A stretch of 28,276 nt of DNA from an uncultured Aquimonas sp. GTDB taxonomy: Bacteria; Pseudomonadota; Gammaproteobacteria; Xanthomonadales; Xanthomonadaceae. Under the pieces are notes generated by a model, which saw nothing but the letters and a program-made list of their open reading frames with translations, ran no database searches and was not told the origin of the DNA. Location of the stretch: positions 1 through 28,276 of the forward strand of contig CAMLOR010000018.1 in assembly GCA_946481615.1 (NCBI GenBank). Reading direction: 5' to 3'. How positions within the stretch are numbered: the first letter of the stretch is position 1; every line of letters starts with the position of its first letter. Of the stretch, positions 15,701 through 24,357 are shown piece by piece. A program made the translations under genes and the position numbers.

Positions 15701-17521
15701 GGGCAGCGACGCCGCGAAGATATCCAGCATTGCCTGCAAGCCGATCCCGGCAAACTCATCGTACGACCCGTTCGCCGGCTTTCCGTCGCGATCGCCAGGC
15801 GGCGCACCTTCGGCGATGCGGTACAGCATGTGCGAAACCACTTGGCTTGAACCGTGGGCGTTCCACTTGCCCGATATCGAGTAAGGCTTGAGCCAATTGT
15901 CGCCGGCGTAGAACTCGGCGCCGGGATCGACAGGATTCATGGTCTTCGGGTGGGCCAGATCACGATTGGCCAGCATCGGAGGCAGGCTGCAGTACGGACC
16001 GCCCGGCGCGGCTTCGCAGAGCGATTCCTTGTTGCGTTCCATCCACGCTGCCCGGTCGGCCAGCAACCACGGGTCGCCGCCGTGGTTCGATTTCACGCTC
16101 ACGGCGAAGATATCGGCCAATCCTTCGACCAACGCTCGTTGATCGAAGTCCTGAAGCCAGGTGAATCCGAGATCGTCGATGATCGTGTGGCCGAATTCGT
16201 GCGCGAAGATTTCGATCGGTGGAATGCGTTGGGGCATTCCGTTGGCCACCGCCTTTTTGTCGAGCCCACACGAAATTATTCCGAAATGGGCATTGGGGGT
16301 CGGCAAATGGGTGAAGCACGAAAGCTGGTTGTCGACGTTCTGCACCAGCAGCATCGGGTTGTGCTGATTGTTCAATCCTTGCCAGCCGAATCGTTCCTCG
16401 ATGTCCTGCATTGCTACCTGGAGGTGAAGGTATTGTTCCACCTCGGCAGCCTGATAGGGCACCGGTCCCGAGTAGCCGTAAGGTGTCTTGTATGTCCCAG
16501 GGCAATCCGGATATCCCGCGCTCTGGAAAATTTGCGACGCAAGGTCCGTCCAGGTCCAACTCGACCAGACACTTTCCAGCTCCTGTAGCGTTTTCCCGGC
16601 CCACTGTATCGATGTCAGCCCAAGGGCCGGGTTTCGCATGCGCTCGGCCGGGCCAGTGATATTGGCTTGCACCTTGATGCCGGGGAGCTCGTTTCCTTTC
16701 GGGTAATAGCCTGTTTCGGTCTTGTCACTCGTCGGCGCTTGGCACAGCCAACTGGTCCCGTTCTGCAGCTCGCCTACCCATATCCAAGGGGGCATGGTCC
16801 AGTTCGAGTCGTCGGGCGCGCTATCGAAGTGCGCCAGCTGTGACACACGCTTCAGCAGGTGGCCTGTCTCGGCATCGACGTAGAGCAGCCACCTGTTGCC
16901 CTTGGCGTCGCCCGTATCCGCACGATAAACAAGTCGTGCCACGCCTTCTGGCGAGCGGATGTAGTGTGTTTCGGGCCAAACCCGAGCGGACATTGACTCC
17001 ACTGGGGATGTCGCTCCCACCGCTTTTCCCAGCGCGCGCCTTGGGGCGAGCAGCACCTTCGCGGGAGGGGCGACCGGGATGAGCGAGCTTGAGACTTCAC
17101 CGCCGCCGTCGTGCTGCCGTCGCACGACGACGAACGACCCTTCTACGTCGATACCGTCGACACGGTGCTGCAGCACCGTGACTTCATCGGACGTGGGCAT
17201 CGCGAGCAATCGCCCGTGAACCGGATCTTCCGCCCAAGTCGAGCCGGGAACGACGAGCGCCTCCACGAGCAGTATCTCGGCGAGCCGGCGCAACTGGTCG
17301 CCATCGGCGCGGCGAAATGCGGCTCGTCGGATGACGCCCCGCGACGTGGACACCAGGTAGGCGCCGTCGAGCTCGGGGTAGCGCTGACGGAGGTCTGCGA
17401 ACGCGGGATCAGTGGCCTTGACGAGTCGCGAGGTATCGCCGCTGCGAGGGGTGTACGCCGGTTGGGCACACGCCCAGCCGCTCCCCAGAAGCATGCTCAG
17501 CAGCAAAGCTTTGTGTTTCAT
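12749..17521 (-). CDS. Very large secreted thermolysin-like (M4/gluzincin) metallopeptidase with fibronectin-like C-terminal region
   Basis: The protein has 1590 residues. A signal peptide ends at WACA/QP (about 19-20). A propeptide follows with an FTP-like segment (about 112-135, LQHRVDGIDVEGSFVVVRR) and a PepSY-like segment (about 195-228, LVYRADTG ... LLYVDAETGHLLKRV). The catalytic core carries zinc motif HEFGH (His441, Glu442, His445), a third ligand Glu466 in VEGLADIFAV (the M4 NEALSDIF position) and a likely transition-state His556 in WNAHGSSQVVSHML. After about 640 come roughly 950 residues of sheet-rich repeats. The segment 678-745 has the fibronectin-type pattern YQFQVATDADF ... HTDYWWRVR, and at least two more such units occur near the C-terminus. 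GGGAG precedes the ATG. GC is lower than in neighbours (67 of 120 bases at 16201-16320). Family-level call secure, substrate unknown. Confidence 0.85.
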   Translation of the reverse strand: MKHKALLLSMLLGSGWACAQPAYTPRSGDTSRLVKATDPAFADLRQRYPELDGAYLVSTSRGVIRRAAFRRADGDQLRRLAEILLVEALVVPGSTWAEDPVHGRLLAMPTSDEVTVLQHRVDGIDVEGSFVVVRRQHDGGGEVSSSLIPVAPPAKVLLAPRRALGKAVGATSPVESMSARVWPETHYIRSPEGVARLVYRADTGDAKGNRWLLYVDAETGHLLKRVSQLAHFDSAPDDSNWTMPPWIWVGELQNGTSWLCQAPTSDKTETGYYPKGNELPGIKVQANITGPAERMRNPALGLTSIQWAGKTLQELESVWSSWTWTDLASQIFQSAGYPDCPGTYKTPYGYSGPVPYQAAEVEQYLHLQVAMQDIEERFGWQGLNNQHNPMLLVQNVDNQLSCFTHLPTPNAHFGIISCGLDKKAVANGMPQRIPPIEIFAHEFGHTIIDDLGFTWLQDFDQRALVEGLADIFAVSVKSNHGGDPWLLADRAAWMERNKESLCEAAPGGPYCSLPPMLANRDLAHPKTMNPVDPGAEFYAGDNWLKPYSISGKWNAHGSSQVVSHMLYRIAEGAPPGDRDGKPANGSYDEFAGIGLQAMLDIFAASLPSLQQVNFALSPLEDYAAQFRMAAIQQCGQWSEAELVSGKSAWVANLDLIDVDLKGAGYTHPAWDDQDVVPLTEFLFQGEALEEYQFQVATDADFMEIVYEDIVKSGASAQGRFLLKLSPHTDYWWRVRLASAPMISSKWVVQDEACWRPAAPFRTGGPAQVTNPTPAGATAATGDDVEAWNAVFGWTGHSRFDGYEFEVDDEEPEGGKYAKVWAHKVFEKGVTEWPLDMENPGSDTEPNFKVPPIPLPGTTLPGHAARHLCWTITPFARDDKGNRADGDVLEQCFRARKPETQITHPAPPAADGTLSHAPAQPLAINYDPADGAESHEFSLRLLALAGINAPLAEGQWAYEDNITTDAANHVEETTNPPDWTTRTRLRMLPVQLDASPYINYALNKVRLTIKSRSPEISSKANGGTYPPRRESAEPAIRDFHPSDPANFIAFHPYVFAPPSAGTCTSSSDPDVAVEFEHGSAATADVIEAYRVSLYPERCSSNSLGCRVIADPAKEDFVDSLAFADNVKHNGKATQRITFDRQILFPDEASEMNDVTGFLAHLYGVSGPEPGPANLNITGTTLVHLPVVPAKLVANVSFVDGGEANPEASKFVFFAQSAKGPDGFPRAGQYAPPEHDIDLHVYRGAGCHENQLVSIAPNHVDFDFDDLGLADDPNPVVSARAVLEYPLDMLCPTTTSACVSLTGTNRRSKPQAVTGLTPREVGGQLGASWNVPADANPESLEYYVGVVAQGNDSANMLVNHPATVILTNAELQSIENQVGLHGLAVLDPSDIDKSVILRVTVCRAGTNKCSDETTALYTIGASIAGGPLPTSPFGLALHFQEPGGILLPGQSEPIFQNGWITASWNPPSGATLPSYYLVAFSSTAAVPGVLPNWLNTLGLSGVNFAADASQYTAVIRALPEGLALSNTNWGDFVWLLAETHQSPPPASGTWVTAKVWACAGAAPLPTLRNHDWILGANLDTCGAPAEVSAQYP

Positions 17522-17610
17522 CGAACACTCCCTGTTGTCGTGGCGCCGCCGCTCGTCGCCGACCGGCGAGAGCAGGCGAGCTCATCCACAAACAGAGAGC
17601 CATAGGGCAG

Positions 17611-17631
17611 CGCACGCGATGACCGCGTGCG
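17611..17631. repeat. Perfect hairpin between ABC exporter operon and metallopeptidase gene
   Basis: CGCACGCG (17611-17618) and CGCGTGCG (17624-17631) form an eight-base perfect stem with a five-base loop. It lies 36 bases after the last permease stop (minus strand) and 90 bases before the peptidase ATG. No T-run follows on either strand, so it may be a weak terminator, an operator or an mRNA 3' end protector. Confidence 0.5.
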
Positions 17632-17667
17632 GGCCCGTGAAGAATTGTCACCGCATGGTGGCGACGC

Positions 17668-18972
17668 TCAGGCGGCGCGCAGGGCGTCCGTCACCGGCAA
17701 CCGTGCCGCCCGCATCGCGGGGAACAACCCGCCCGCGAGCCCGATCCCCAGCGCCCATTTCAACCCGGTCCCCAGCAGTTCCGGCGTGACGCGGAATTCG
17801 AACATCACCTGGCTGAAGTTGCCGCTCAGCGTGCTCACCGTGTAGCCGTTGAACACCAGCCACGCGAGCAGCGCGCCGAGCACGCCGCCGAGCAGTGCCA
17901 GCAACATGGTTTCTATCATCACGGCGATCACCACCGGCACGCCGCGGAAACCGATCGCGCGCAGGGTGGCGATCTCGCGCACGCGGCCGGCCACTGCGGC
18001 GTACATCGTGTTGAGCGCACCGAAGCCCGCACCGAACGCCATGATCGCGCCGATCACGATGCCGAGCCAACGGATGAACGTCGACAGGCCTTGGGACTGG
18101 CGGGCGTAGTAGTCGCGTGTCGTGGATACATCGAGCTTCAGGCGCGGGTCGGCGGCCAGCGCAGCCTTCAGGCGCTCGAAGCCGTCGGCGCCATCGAGCT
18201 TCACCGTCACCGACTGATACGACTGGCGCTGGTAAGTCGAGGCCAGCGTTTCGTAGTCAGCCCACAGTTCGGAGTCGTGCGAATCGCCGGAGCGGAACAC
18301 GCCGACCACGTCCCAGACCTGGTTGCCGAGTTCGATCTGCTTGCCGACCTCGAGGCCGATGTACTGATCCTTCGCGCTCGCGCCGACGACCAGTTCGCGC
18401 TTGCCGGGCTCGAACTTGCGGCCTTCGATCACTTCCACCTGCGGCCGCAGCGCCCACGCTTCCGCACCCACGCCGCGCAGCTGCACGTTGGCGTCGGTGC
18501 CGTCTTCCTTGGTCGGAAGATTGGCGACCTGCGAAGCCTCGGCGGACGCCAGAGGCCGGCCGTCGGCATCCTTGGCGATGCCGTCGAGGCCCGCGATCAG
18601 CGGCGCCTGGTCGCGTCCGATGTTGGAATTGGTTTCGGCCTGCGAACCGCCGCGCAGCACGATGGCGGTGTCGTCGCTGCCGGTGCCCTTGAGCGTGGCC
18701 TCGAAGCCTTCGCCCATCGCGAGCATCGCCACCAGCACGCCGACCACGCCGGCGATGCCGATCACGATCACGCCCGACGCGCCCCAGCGCTGCGGCAGGC
18801 TGGCGAGGCCCACGCCCGCCACCGCGCGCGTCTGCGCGCCGCGCCGCGTGAGGAACAGCCAGGCCGCGAGCAAGGCGATGCCGGCGGCGATCGCCGGCCA
18901 GGGCAGCAGGATCCACGCCACCACCAGCGCGACCAGCAACAGGAACAGTCCGAGGTTCGAGAGAATCTTCAT
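17668..18972 (-). CDS. ABC exporter permease, MacB_PCD/FtsX type (second permease)
   Basis: This 434-residue inner-membrane protein has two closely spaced N-terminal hydrophobic stretches (about 5-42) and a further helix at about 67-90 (VIVIGIAGVVGVLVAMLAM). A large periplasmic domain spans about 90-305. Three C-terminal helices (about 312-335, 355-385 and 402-425) are typical of FtsX-domain permeases. The short loop GRVREIATLRAIGF before helix three is the usual coupling region for the ATPase. It is the last gene of a four-gene operon, ten bases after the first permease, with AAGGA as ribosome binding site. The two N-terminal hydrophobic stretches before the standard first helix are an addition to the usual plan. 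It presumably pairs with the 18983-20140 permease as a heterodimer. Substrate is unknown. Confidence 0.9.
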   Translation of the reverse strand: MKILSNLGLFLLLVALVVAWILLPWPAIAAGIALLAAWLFLTRRGAQTRAVAGVGLASLPQRWGASGVIVIGIAGVVGVLVAMLAMGEGFEATLKGTGSDDTAIVLRGGSQAETNSNIGRDQAPLIAGLDGIAKDADGRPLASAEASQVANLPTKEDGTDANVQLRGVGAEAWALRPQVEVIEGRKFEPGKRELVVGASAKDQYIGLEVGKQIELGNQVWDVVGVFRSGDSHDSELWADYETLASTYQRQSYQSVTVKLDGADGFERLKAALAADPRLKLDVSTTRDYYARQSQGLSTFIRWLGIVIGAIMAFGAGFGALNTMYAAVAGRVREIATLRAIGFRGVPVVIAVMIETMLLALLGGVLGALLAWLVFNGYTVSTLSGNFSQVMFEFRVTPELLGTGLKWALGIGLAGGLFPAMRAARLPVTDALRAA

Positions 18973-18982
18973 GGCGAGTCCT

Positions 18983-20140
18983 TCAGCGTCCGGCCAGCGC
19001 GTCGACGATCTTCAGCCGCATGCCGCGCAGCGCCGGGAACAGTCCGATGGCGAGCCCGATGCCGACCATCAGCACCGCGCCCAGGATCCAGGTTTCGGCC
19101 GGCACCGTCGGCAGCTGCACCGCGCCTTGGCTGATCTTGCTGAGGAACGGCATCACCATGTTGGCGAGCAGCATGCCGAGCGTGCCGCCCAGCAGCATCA
19201 GCAGCACCGCTTCGGACAGCACCAGCACCAGCACGGTGAGGTCCGAGAAGCCGATGGTCTTGAGCACGGCGATCTCCGGGATGCGTTCGCGCACGGCCTG
19301 CGCCATGGTGTTGCCGGTGAGCAGCAGCAACGTGAAGAACACGGCCGCCATGATCGCGGTGACGATCAGCCCGATGTCGGCGAACTGCTTGAAGAAGGCC
19401 TGGTTGAAGGCCTGTTCGGTCTGGGTCTTGGTCTCGTGGTCGGAGTTCTCCGACAGCGCATCGACGGCCTTCGCCACGGCGTCGGGATCGGCGCCGTCGG
19501 CCAGCTCGATCGTGAGCCAGCCGATCTGGTCCTTGATGTAGTCATTGGCTTCGTTGAAGTAGGTCCAGTTGAACATCAACTGGTTTTCCTCGCCTTCGCG
19601 CTTCTCGTCGACCACGTCGAAGATGCCGGAGATCTTGAATTCCCAGTTGTTGCTGCCCTTGGTCGGGAAGATCGTGGCCTGCAGGGGCACGGTGTCGCCG
19701 ATCTTCCAGCCCCAGCGGTCCGCCAGCGAACGGCCCACGAGGGCGCCGATGCGCTCGCCGTAGAAGGCGTCGAGCTGTTCCTTCGGGATCGCGTATTCCG
19801 GGTACATCTCCATGAAACCCGGGCTCACCGCGAAGTTGGGGAAGAAGTTGCGCTGGTCCTGGTAGATGCCGCCGAACCAGTTGGCGTAGGCCACGCTCTC
19901 GATGCCGTCGACCGATTGCAGCTGGTTGACCAGGCTGAAGGGCAGCACCTGCGTGATCGACAGGCGCGAGGAAGTGATGAGGCGGTTGTAGCCCGCCACG
20001 TTGGTGCTCGAGTTGAACGCAACGCGCACCGAATCGAGCATTCCGAACAGCAGGAAGGCCGTGATGACCGAAAGCATGGTGAGCAGCGTGCGCGTCTTGC
20101 TGCGCATCAACGCCGCCCACACCAGGTGCAGGTATTTCAT
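18983..20140 (-). CDS. ABC exporter permease, MacB_PCD/FtsX type (first permease)
   Basis: This 385-residue permease has the standard MacB/LolC-like topology: helix one at about 17-38 (TLLTMLSVITAFLLFGML), a periplasmic domain to about 260, then three helices near 265-288, 312-342 and 352-372. The coupling loop VRERIPEIAVLKTIGFSD is clear. It starts 18 bases after the ATPase gene with a strong GGAGG. Its partner permease follows by ten bases. Two separate permease genes plus one ATPase and one adaptor form a DevBCA- or YknXYZ-like exporter rather than a Lol system: the adaptor gene is the HlyD type and no LolA or LolB is present. Confidence 0.92.
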   Translation of the reverse strand: MKYLHLVWAALMRSKTRTLLTMLSVITAFLLFGMLDSVRVAFNSSTNVAGYNRLITSSRLSITQVLPFSLVNQLQSVDGIESVAYANWFGGIYQDQRNFFPNFAVSPGFMEMYPEYAIPKEQLDAFYGERIGALVGRSLADRWGWKIGDTVPLQATIFPTKGSNNWEFKISGIFDVVDEKREGEENQLMFNWTYFNEANDYIKDQIGWLTIELADGADPDAVAKAVDALSENSDHETKTQTEQAFNQAFFKQFADIGLIVTAIMAAVFFTLLLLTGNTMAQAVRERIPEIAVLKTIGFSDLTVLVLVLSEAVLLMLLGGTLGMLLANMVMPFLSKISQGAVQLPTVPAETWILGAVLMVGIGLAIGLFPALRGMRLKIVDALAGR

Positions 20141-20158
20141 TGCGGAATCCTCCCGGCG

Positions 20159-20851
<693 letters not shown>

Positions 20852-20864
20852 CGTTGGGCTCCGG

Positions 20865-22127
20865 TCAGTCGGTCTTGGTGTCGGCGGCTTCGGCGACGCG
20901 CACGGCGTCGCCGTCCTTCAGCGTGTCGGGCGGATCGAGCACGACACGCTCGCCGCCGCTCAAACCCTGGGTCACTTCGCGGTCGTCGCCGAGCGAGCGG
21001 CCGGTCTTCACGACGCGCTGCTCGACGCGCTCGTCGCGCAGCACGAAGGCGACCGTCGCGCCTTCGCGCGTGGCGAGCGCGCCGGCCGGCACCAGCACGC
21101 CGGGCGGCGGCGCGGGCGTGTCGCTCGCGGCCTGAGCGGCCTTCGCTTCGAGGAAGGACACGCGCACGCCCATCTCCGGCACGATGCGGGCGTCCTTCAC
21201 GTCGAGCGCGATGCGCACCTTCACCGTGGCCTTGCCGCGGTCGGCGGTGGGCACGATGGCGATGACGTGGCCGGGAATCTTCCAGTCGGGATAGGCATTG
21301 AGCGTCGCCGTCACCGGCTGGTTGGCGCTGACGCGGCCGATGAAGCTCTCGTTGACGTCGACCTGCACTTCCAGCGAGTCCATGTCGACGATGGTGCCGA
21401 TGCCGGTGCGGGTGAAGCCGCCGCCGGCGCTGATCGGCGAGATCATCTCGCCCGGCTGCGCCGCCTTCACCGTCACCACGCCCGCGAACGGCGCGCGCAC
21501 CACGGTGTTGTCGACGCCGATGTCGGAGAGTTGCAGCGAGTCTTGCGCCACCTCGACGTTGCGCTGCGCGGTGGCGACGCGTGCCGCCAGGGCGTTGCGC
21601 TGCGACTCGGCCTCGTCGAATTGCGACTGCGCGACGAGTTTGCGCGACAGCAGTTCCTTCGAGCGCGCCAGCGTCTTGTCGGCCAGCGCGAGCTGGGTGC
21701 GCGCTTCCTGCAGCTGGGTGCGCGCCGCCTCGAGCTGCGATTGCGAAAGCTCGCGCTGGGCGGCGGCGTCGACCGGGTCCAGGCGCGCCAGCACCTGGCC
21801 GGCTTCCACGCGCATGCCTTCCTCGATCAGCACCTCGATCACCTTGCCGGTGATCTTCGAGGAGACCGTGGCCTGGCGGCGCGGCGTGACGTAGCCGGAG
21901 GCGTCGAGCACGCTGGCCGGGCCGCTGCCGGCGGCGCCGGCGATGGCGCGCGCTTCGGCGATGCGCACCTCCGGCGCGCGTGCGCCGAACACCACGAAAC
22001 CCCCGGCGCCGACGGCGACAAGTGCGCCCAGCAGGACGAAGATCAGCGGCTTCTTCGAGCGCGGCGGCGGCGCATCGTTGCGGCGATCGATGCGCAGCTC
22101 GCGCAGCAGGTCGGCGGAGGAATTCAT
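20865..22127 (-). CDS. Periplasmic adaptor (HlyD/RND membrane fusion family) of the four-gene ABC exporter
   Basis: This 420-residue adaptor has a short cytoplasmic N-terminus, one membrane anchor at about 27-49 (PLIFVLLGALVAVGAGGFVVF), and lipoyl half-motifs around 80-117 (SGYVTPRRQATVSSKITGKV, EEGMRVEAGQVLARLDP) and 208-232 (VVRAPFAGVVTVKAAQPGEMI). They enclose a coiled coil of about 80 residues rich in Gln, Glu, Ala and Arg. A beta-barrel and C-terminal membrane-proximal domain follow. It is the first gene of the exporter operon. The sequence before the ATG contains two tandem ACGAGAAC copies and only a poor ribosome binding site. An outer-membrane TolC partner must be encoded elsewhere. 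It is the second such adaptor in the window, distinct in sequence from macA. Confidence 0.92.
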   Translation of the reverse strand: MNSSADLLRELRIDRRNDAPPPRSKKPLIFVLLGALVAVGAGGFVVFGARAPEVRIAEARAIAGAAGSGPASVLDASGYVTPRRQATVSSKITGKVIEVLIEEGMRVEAGQVLARLDPVDAAAQRELSQSQLEAARTQLQEARTQLALADKTLARSKELLSRKLVAQSQFDEAESQRNALAARVATAQRNVEVAQDSLQLSDIGVDNTVVRAPFAGVVTVKAAQPGEMISPISAGGGFTRTGIGTIVDMDSLEVQVDVNESFIGRVSANQPVTATLNAYPDWKIPGHVIAIVPTADRGKATVKVRIALDVKDARIVPEMGVRVSFLEAKAAQAASDTPAPPPGVLVPAGALATREGATVAFVLRDERVEQRVVKTGRSLGDDREVTQGLSGGERVVLDPPDTLKDGDAVRVAEAADTKTD

Positions 22128-22132
22128 CGCGT

Positions 22133-22150
22133 CGTTCTCGTTGTTCTCGT
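22133..22150 (-). repeat. Tandem 9-base repeat before the adaptor gene start
   Basis: On the plus strand CGTTCTCGT (22133-22141) is followed directly by TGTTCTCGT (22142-22150), differing only in the first base. On the coding strand this puts two ACGAGAAC copies 6-23 bases before the ATG, across the ribosome binding region. It may be a regulator site or chance. Confidence 0.4.
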
Positions 22151-22249
22151 CAGGGCGCAGGCATGCAAGAGGCCGCAGCGGGCGCAGTGTGACCGCACCC
22201 CCTCGGCGCCGCCAGAGGGCAAGTTTGTCATCACTTGCGGCCGCGCGCC

Positions 22250-23647
22250 TCAGGCGCGCGCGTAGCGGGTCTTCAGAAGCTCCCAGGCGGCGCGCAGGCT
22301 CTGCGCCTCGCCGCCGAGCGGCTTGCCGGGGCGATCGCTGTCGTTCCAGCTGTAGACGTCGATATGGGCCCAGCGCTGGCCTTCGGGCACGAAGCGCTCC
22401 AGATATAGCGCCGCGGTGATGGCGCCGGCCATGCGCGAGGGCCCGGAATTGGCCATGTCGGCGATGGAGCTCTTGAGATAGCTGTGATAGCCCTGCCAGA
22501 GCGGCATCGGCCAGAGCGGATCGCGCGCGCGCTGCGCGGCCTGCGCGAACTGCGCGCGCAGCTCGTCGTCGTTGCAGAACAGCGCCGGCAGATCGGGGCC
22601 GAGCGCGATGCGCGCCGCGCCCGTGAGCGTGGCGAAGTCGAGGATGAAATCAGGCTGGCGTTCGGCGGCGCAGGCCAGGGCGTCGCACAGCACGATGCGG
22701 CCTTCGGCGTCGGTGTTGTCGACTTCGATGCGCAGGCCCTTGCGCGTGTGCAGCACTTCGCCGGGGCGGTAGCTGTTGGCGGAAATCGCGTTCTCCACCG
22801 CCGGCACCAGCAGATGCAGGCGCGCGGGCAGTTTCTGCGCCATCACCAGCTGCGCCAGACCGAGCGCATGCGCGGCGCCGCCCATGTCCTTCTTCATCCA
22901 GCGCATGCCGTCGGCAGGCTTGATGTCCAGGCCGCCGGTGTCGAAGCACACGCCCTTGCCGACGATGGCGAGCTTCGGATGCGTGGGATCGCCCCATTCG
23001 AGTTCGATCAGGCGCGGCGCGCGATGCGAGGCGCGGCCCACGGCGTGGATGGCGGGGAAATTCTGTTGCAGCAATTCCTCGCCCACGATGGCGCGCGACT
23101 GGCCGCCGTAGGCCTTCGCGAGCCGATGCGCGACGGCCTCGAGCTGTTCCGGGCCCATGTCTTCGGTGGGCGTGTTGACGAGGTCGCGCACCAGCAGGCT
23201 GGCCTTCAACTGCGCATAGTGATCGGCGAGATCGGCCGCGGCCGCATCGAGCGCCAGGCGTGCGGGCGCGCGCGCCGGCTTGCGGTAGCGGTCGAACTGA
23301 TAGGCGCCCAGGCCCCAGCCGAGCACCGCGAGCGCGGGATCGATGGCCAGGCCCGCGTCGCGCGTGAGGCGGTAGCTGCCTTCGGGCAAGGCGAACGGCA
23401 GATGCGCGATCGCGATGGGATCGGCGAGATCGCCGACGCCTGCGAGCGCCGCGACTGGCTGTCCGTCGGTGCCGGGCACCAGCAGCGCCGTGGCCGGCGC
23501 CGCGACGAAACCGTGCGCGCGCACCCAGGCGCCGCAGCAGGCCGGCTGCGTGGCGACGAAGGCGTCGAGATCCAGCCGCCGCAGCAGCACCAGCGGCAGG
23601 GCGCGGGCGGCATCGTCGGCGGCGGCGAAGCAGTTCATGGTGCTCAT
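22250..23647 (-). CDS. Leucyl aminopeptidase family protein (M17)
   Basis: This 465-residue cytoplasmic two-metal aminopeptidase releases N-terminal residues, mainly hydrophobic, from peptides. All active-site residues align with E. coli PepA at a constant offset of 39: Lys231, Asp236, Lys243 and Asp254 in GKGVCFDTGGLDIKP...MKKDMGG, and Asp313, Glu315, Arg317 in the family signature NTDAEGRIVL (311-320). The N-terminal domain is shorter than in PepA (503 residues), as in a common proteobacterial subgroup. ATG 23647 overlaps the stop of the upstream HAD gene as ATGA, so the two are coupled. No functional reason for pairing with a phosphatase is evident. The downstream 122-base gap holds no clear terminator. 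Confidence 0.94.
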   Translation of the reverse strand: MSTMNCFAAADDAARALPLVLLRRLDLDAFVATQPACCGAWVRAHGFVAAPATALLVPGTDGQPVAALAGVGDLADPIAIAHLPFALPEGSYRLTRDAGLAIDPALAVLGWGLGAYQFDRYRKPARAPARLALDAAAADLADHYAQLKASLLVRDLVNTPTEDMGPEQLEAVAHRLAKAYGGQSRAIVGEELLQQNFPAIHAVGRASHRAPRLIELEWGDPTHPKLAIVGKGVCFDTGGLDIKPADGMRWMKKDMGGAAHALGLAQLVMAQKLPARLHLLVPAVENAISANSYRPGEVLHTRKGLRIEVDNTDAEGRIVLCDALACAAERQPDFILDFATLTGAARIALGPDLPALFCNDDELRAQFAQAAQRARDPLWPMPLWQGYHSYLKSSIADMANSGPSRMAGAITAALYLERFVPEGQRWAHIDVYSWNDSDRPGKPLGGEAQSLRAAWELLKTRYARA

Positions 23648-24348
23648 GCGGTGCGGGCTTGCGGGTGTTCGCGGTCGAGCCAGTCGGCCAGTTCGGCGAG
23701 ATCGCGCACGACGAGGTCGGGCAGATCGTGCGGATGATTCCAGGTGGCGTCGTTGCGGTTGAGCCAGGCCGTGCGCAGGCCGGCGCGGCGCGCGCCGAGC
23801 ACGTCCATTTCGGGATCGTCGCCGACGTGCAGCACGTGCTGCGGCGCCACGCCGAGGCGTTCGCAGGCGGCGTGGAAGATGCCGGGATCGGGCTTCGCCG
23901 CGCCGTGTTCGCGCGCGCCGAGCTGGAAGCGGAAATGATCGACCAGCCCGATGCGCGCCAGATCGGCGTTGCCGTTGGTGAGCGCGGCGATCGGGAAGCG
24001 CGAGGACAGGCGCTTGAGCGCGAGCGGCACGTCCGGATACAGATCGACCTGGTTGCGCCCGATCACGAAGATCTCGAAGGCGGCCTCGGCATGGGCCTCG
24101 TCTTCCTGGCTTTCGCGCAGCGCGGCGGCGAGCGAGAGCTTGCGCTGCGCGCTGAAATCGTGGGCCAGGTGCGGGTTGTCGCGCGCCACGCGATCGCGCA
24201 GCTCGCGCATCTGCGCGATGGAGAAACGCTCGGCGCAGCGCGGCGCGTGCTCGGCCAGCCAGCGGTGCAGTTGCTCCTCGGCGCGCGTGATCGCCGGCCA
24301 GATCGGCCAGAGTGTGTCGTCGAGGTCGAGGGTGAGGGCGCGGATCAC
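23644..24348 (-). CDS. HAD-superfamily hydrolase, YigB-like phosphatase
   Basis: This 234-residue phosphatase has all four HAD motifs: I DLDDTLW (nucleophile Asp8, Asp10), II LTNGN (Thr124), III AKPDPGIF (Lys152) and IV HVGDDPEMDVLGA (Asp177, Asp178). Residues 15-100 form the helical C1 cap. Length and motifs match YigB/YjjG-type enzymes, where E. coli YigB dephosphorylates FMN and a riboflavin precursor; the substrate here is inferred only. It starts at GTG 24348, since no in-frame ATG lies nearby. An extended -10 TGCTAGAAT lies nine bases upstream and no Shine-Dalgarno is seen. The stop overlaps the aminopeptidase start by four bases. Confidence 0.9.
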   Translation of the reverse strand: MIRALTLDLDDTLWPIWPAITRAEEQLHRWLAEHAPRCAERFSIAQMRELRDRVARDNPHLAHDFSAQRKLSLAAALRESQEDEAHAEAAFEIFVIGRNQVDLYPDVPLALKRLSSRFPIAALTNGNADLARIGLVDHFRFQLGAREHGAAKPDPGIFHAACERLGVAPQHVLHVGDDPEMDVLGARRAGLRTAWLNRNDATWNHPHDLPDLVVRDLAELADWLDREHPQARTA

Positions 24349-24357
24349 GGAAAGTGC

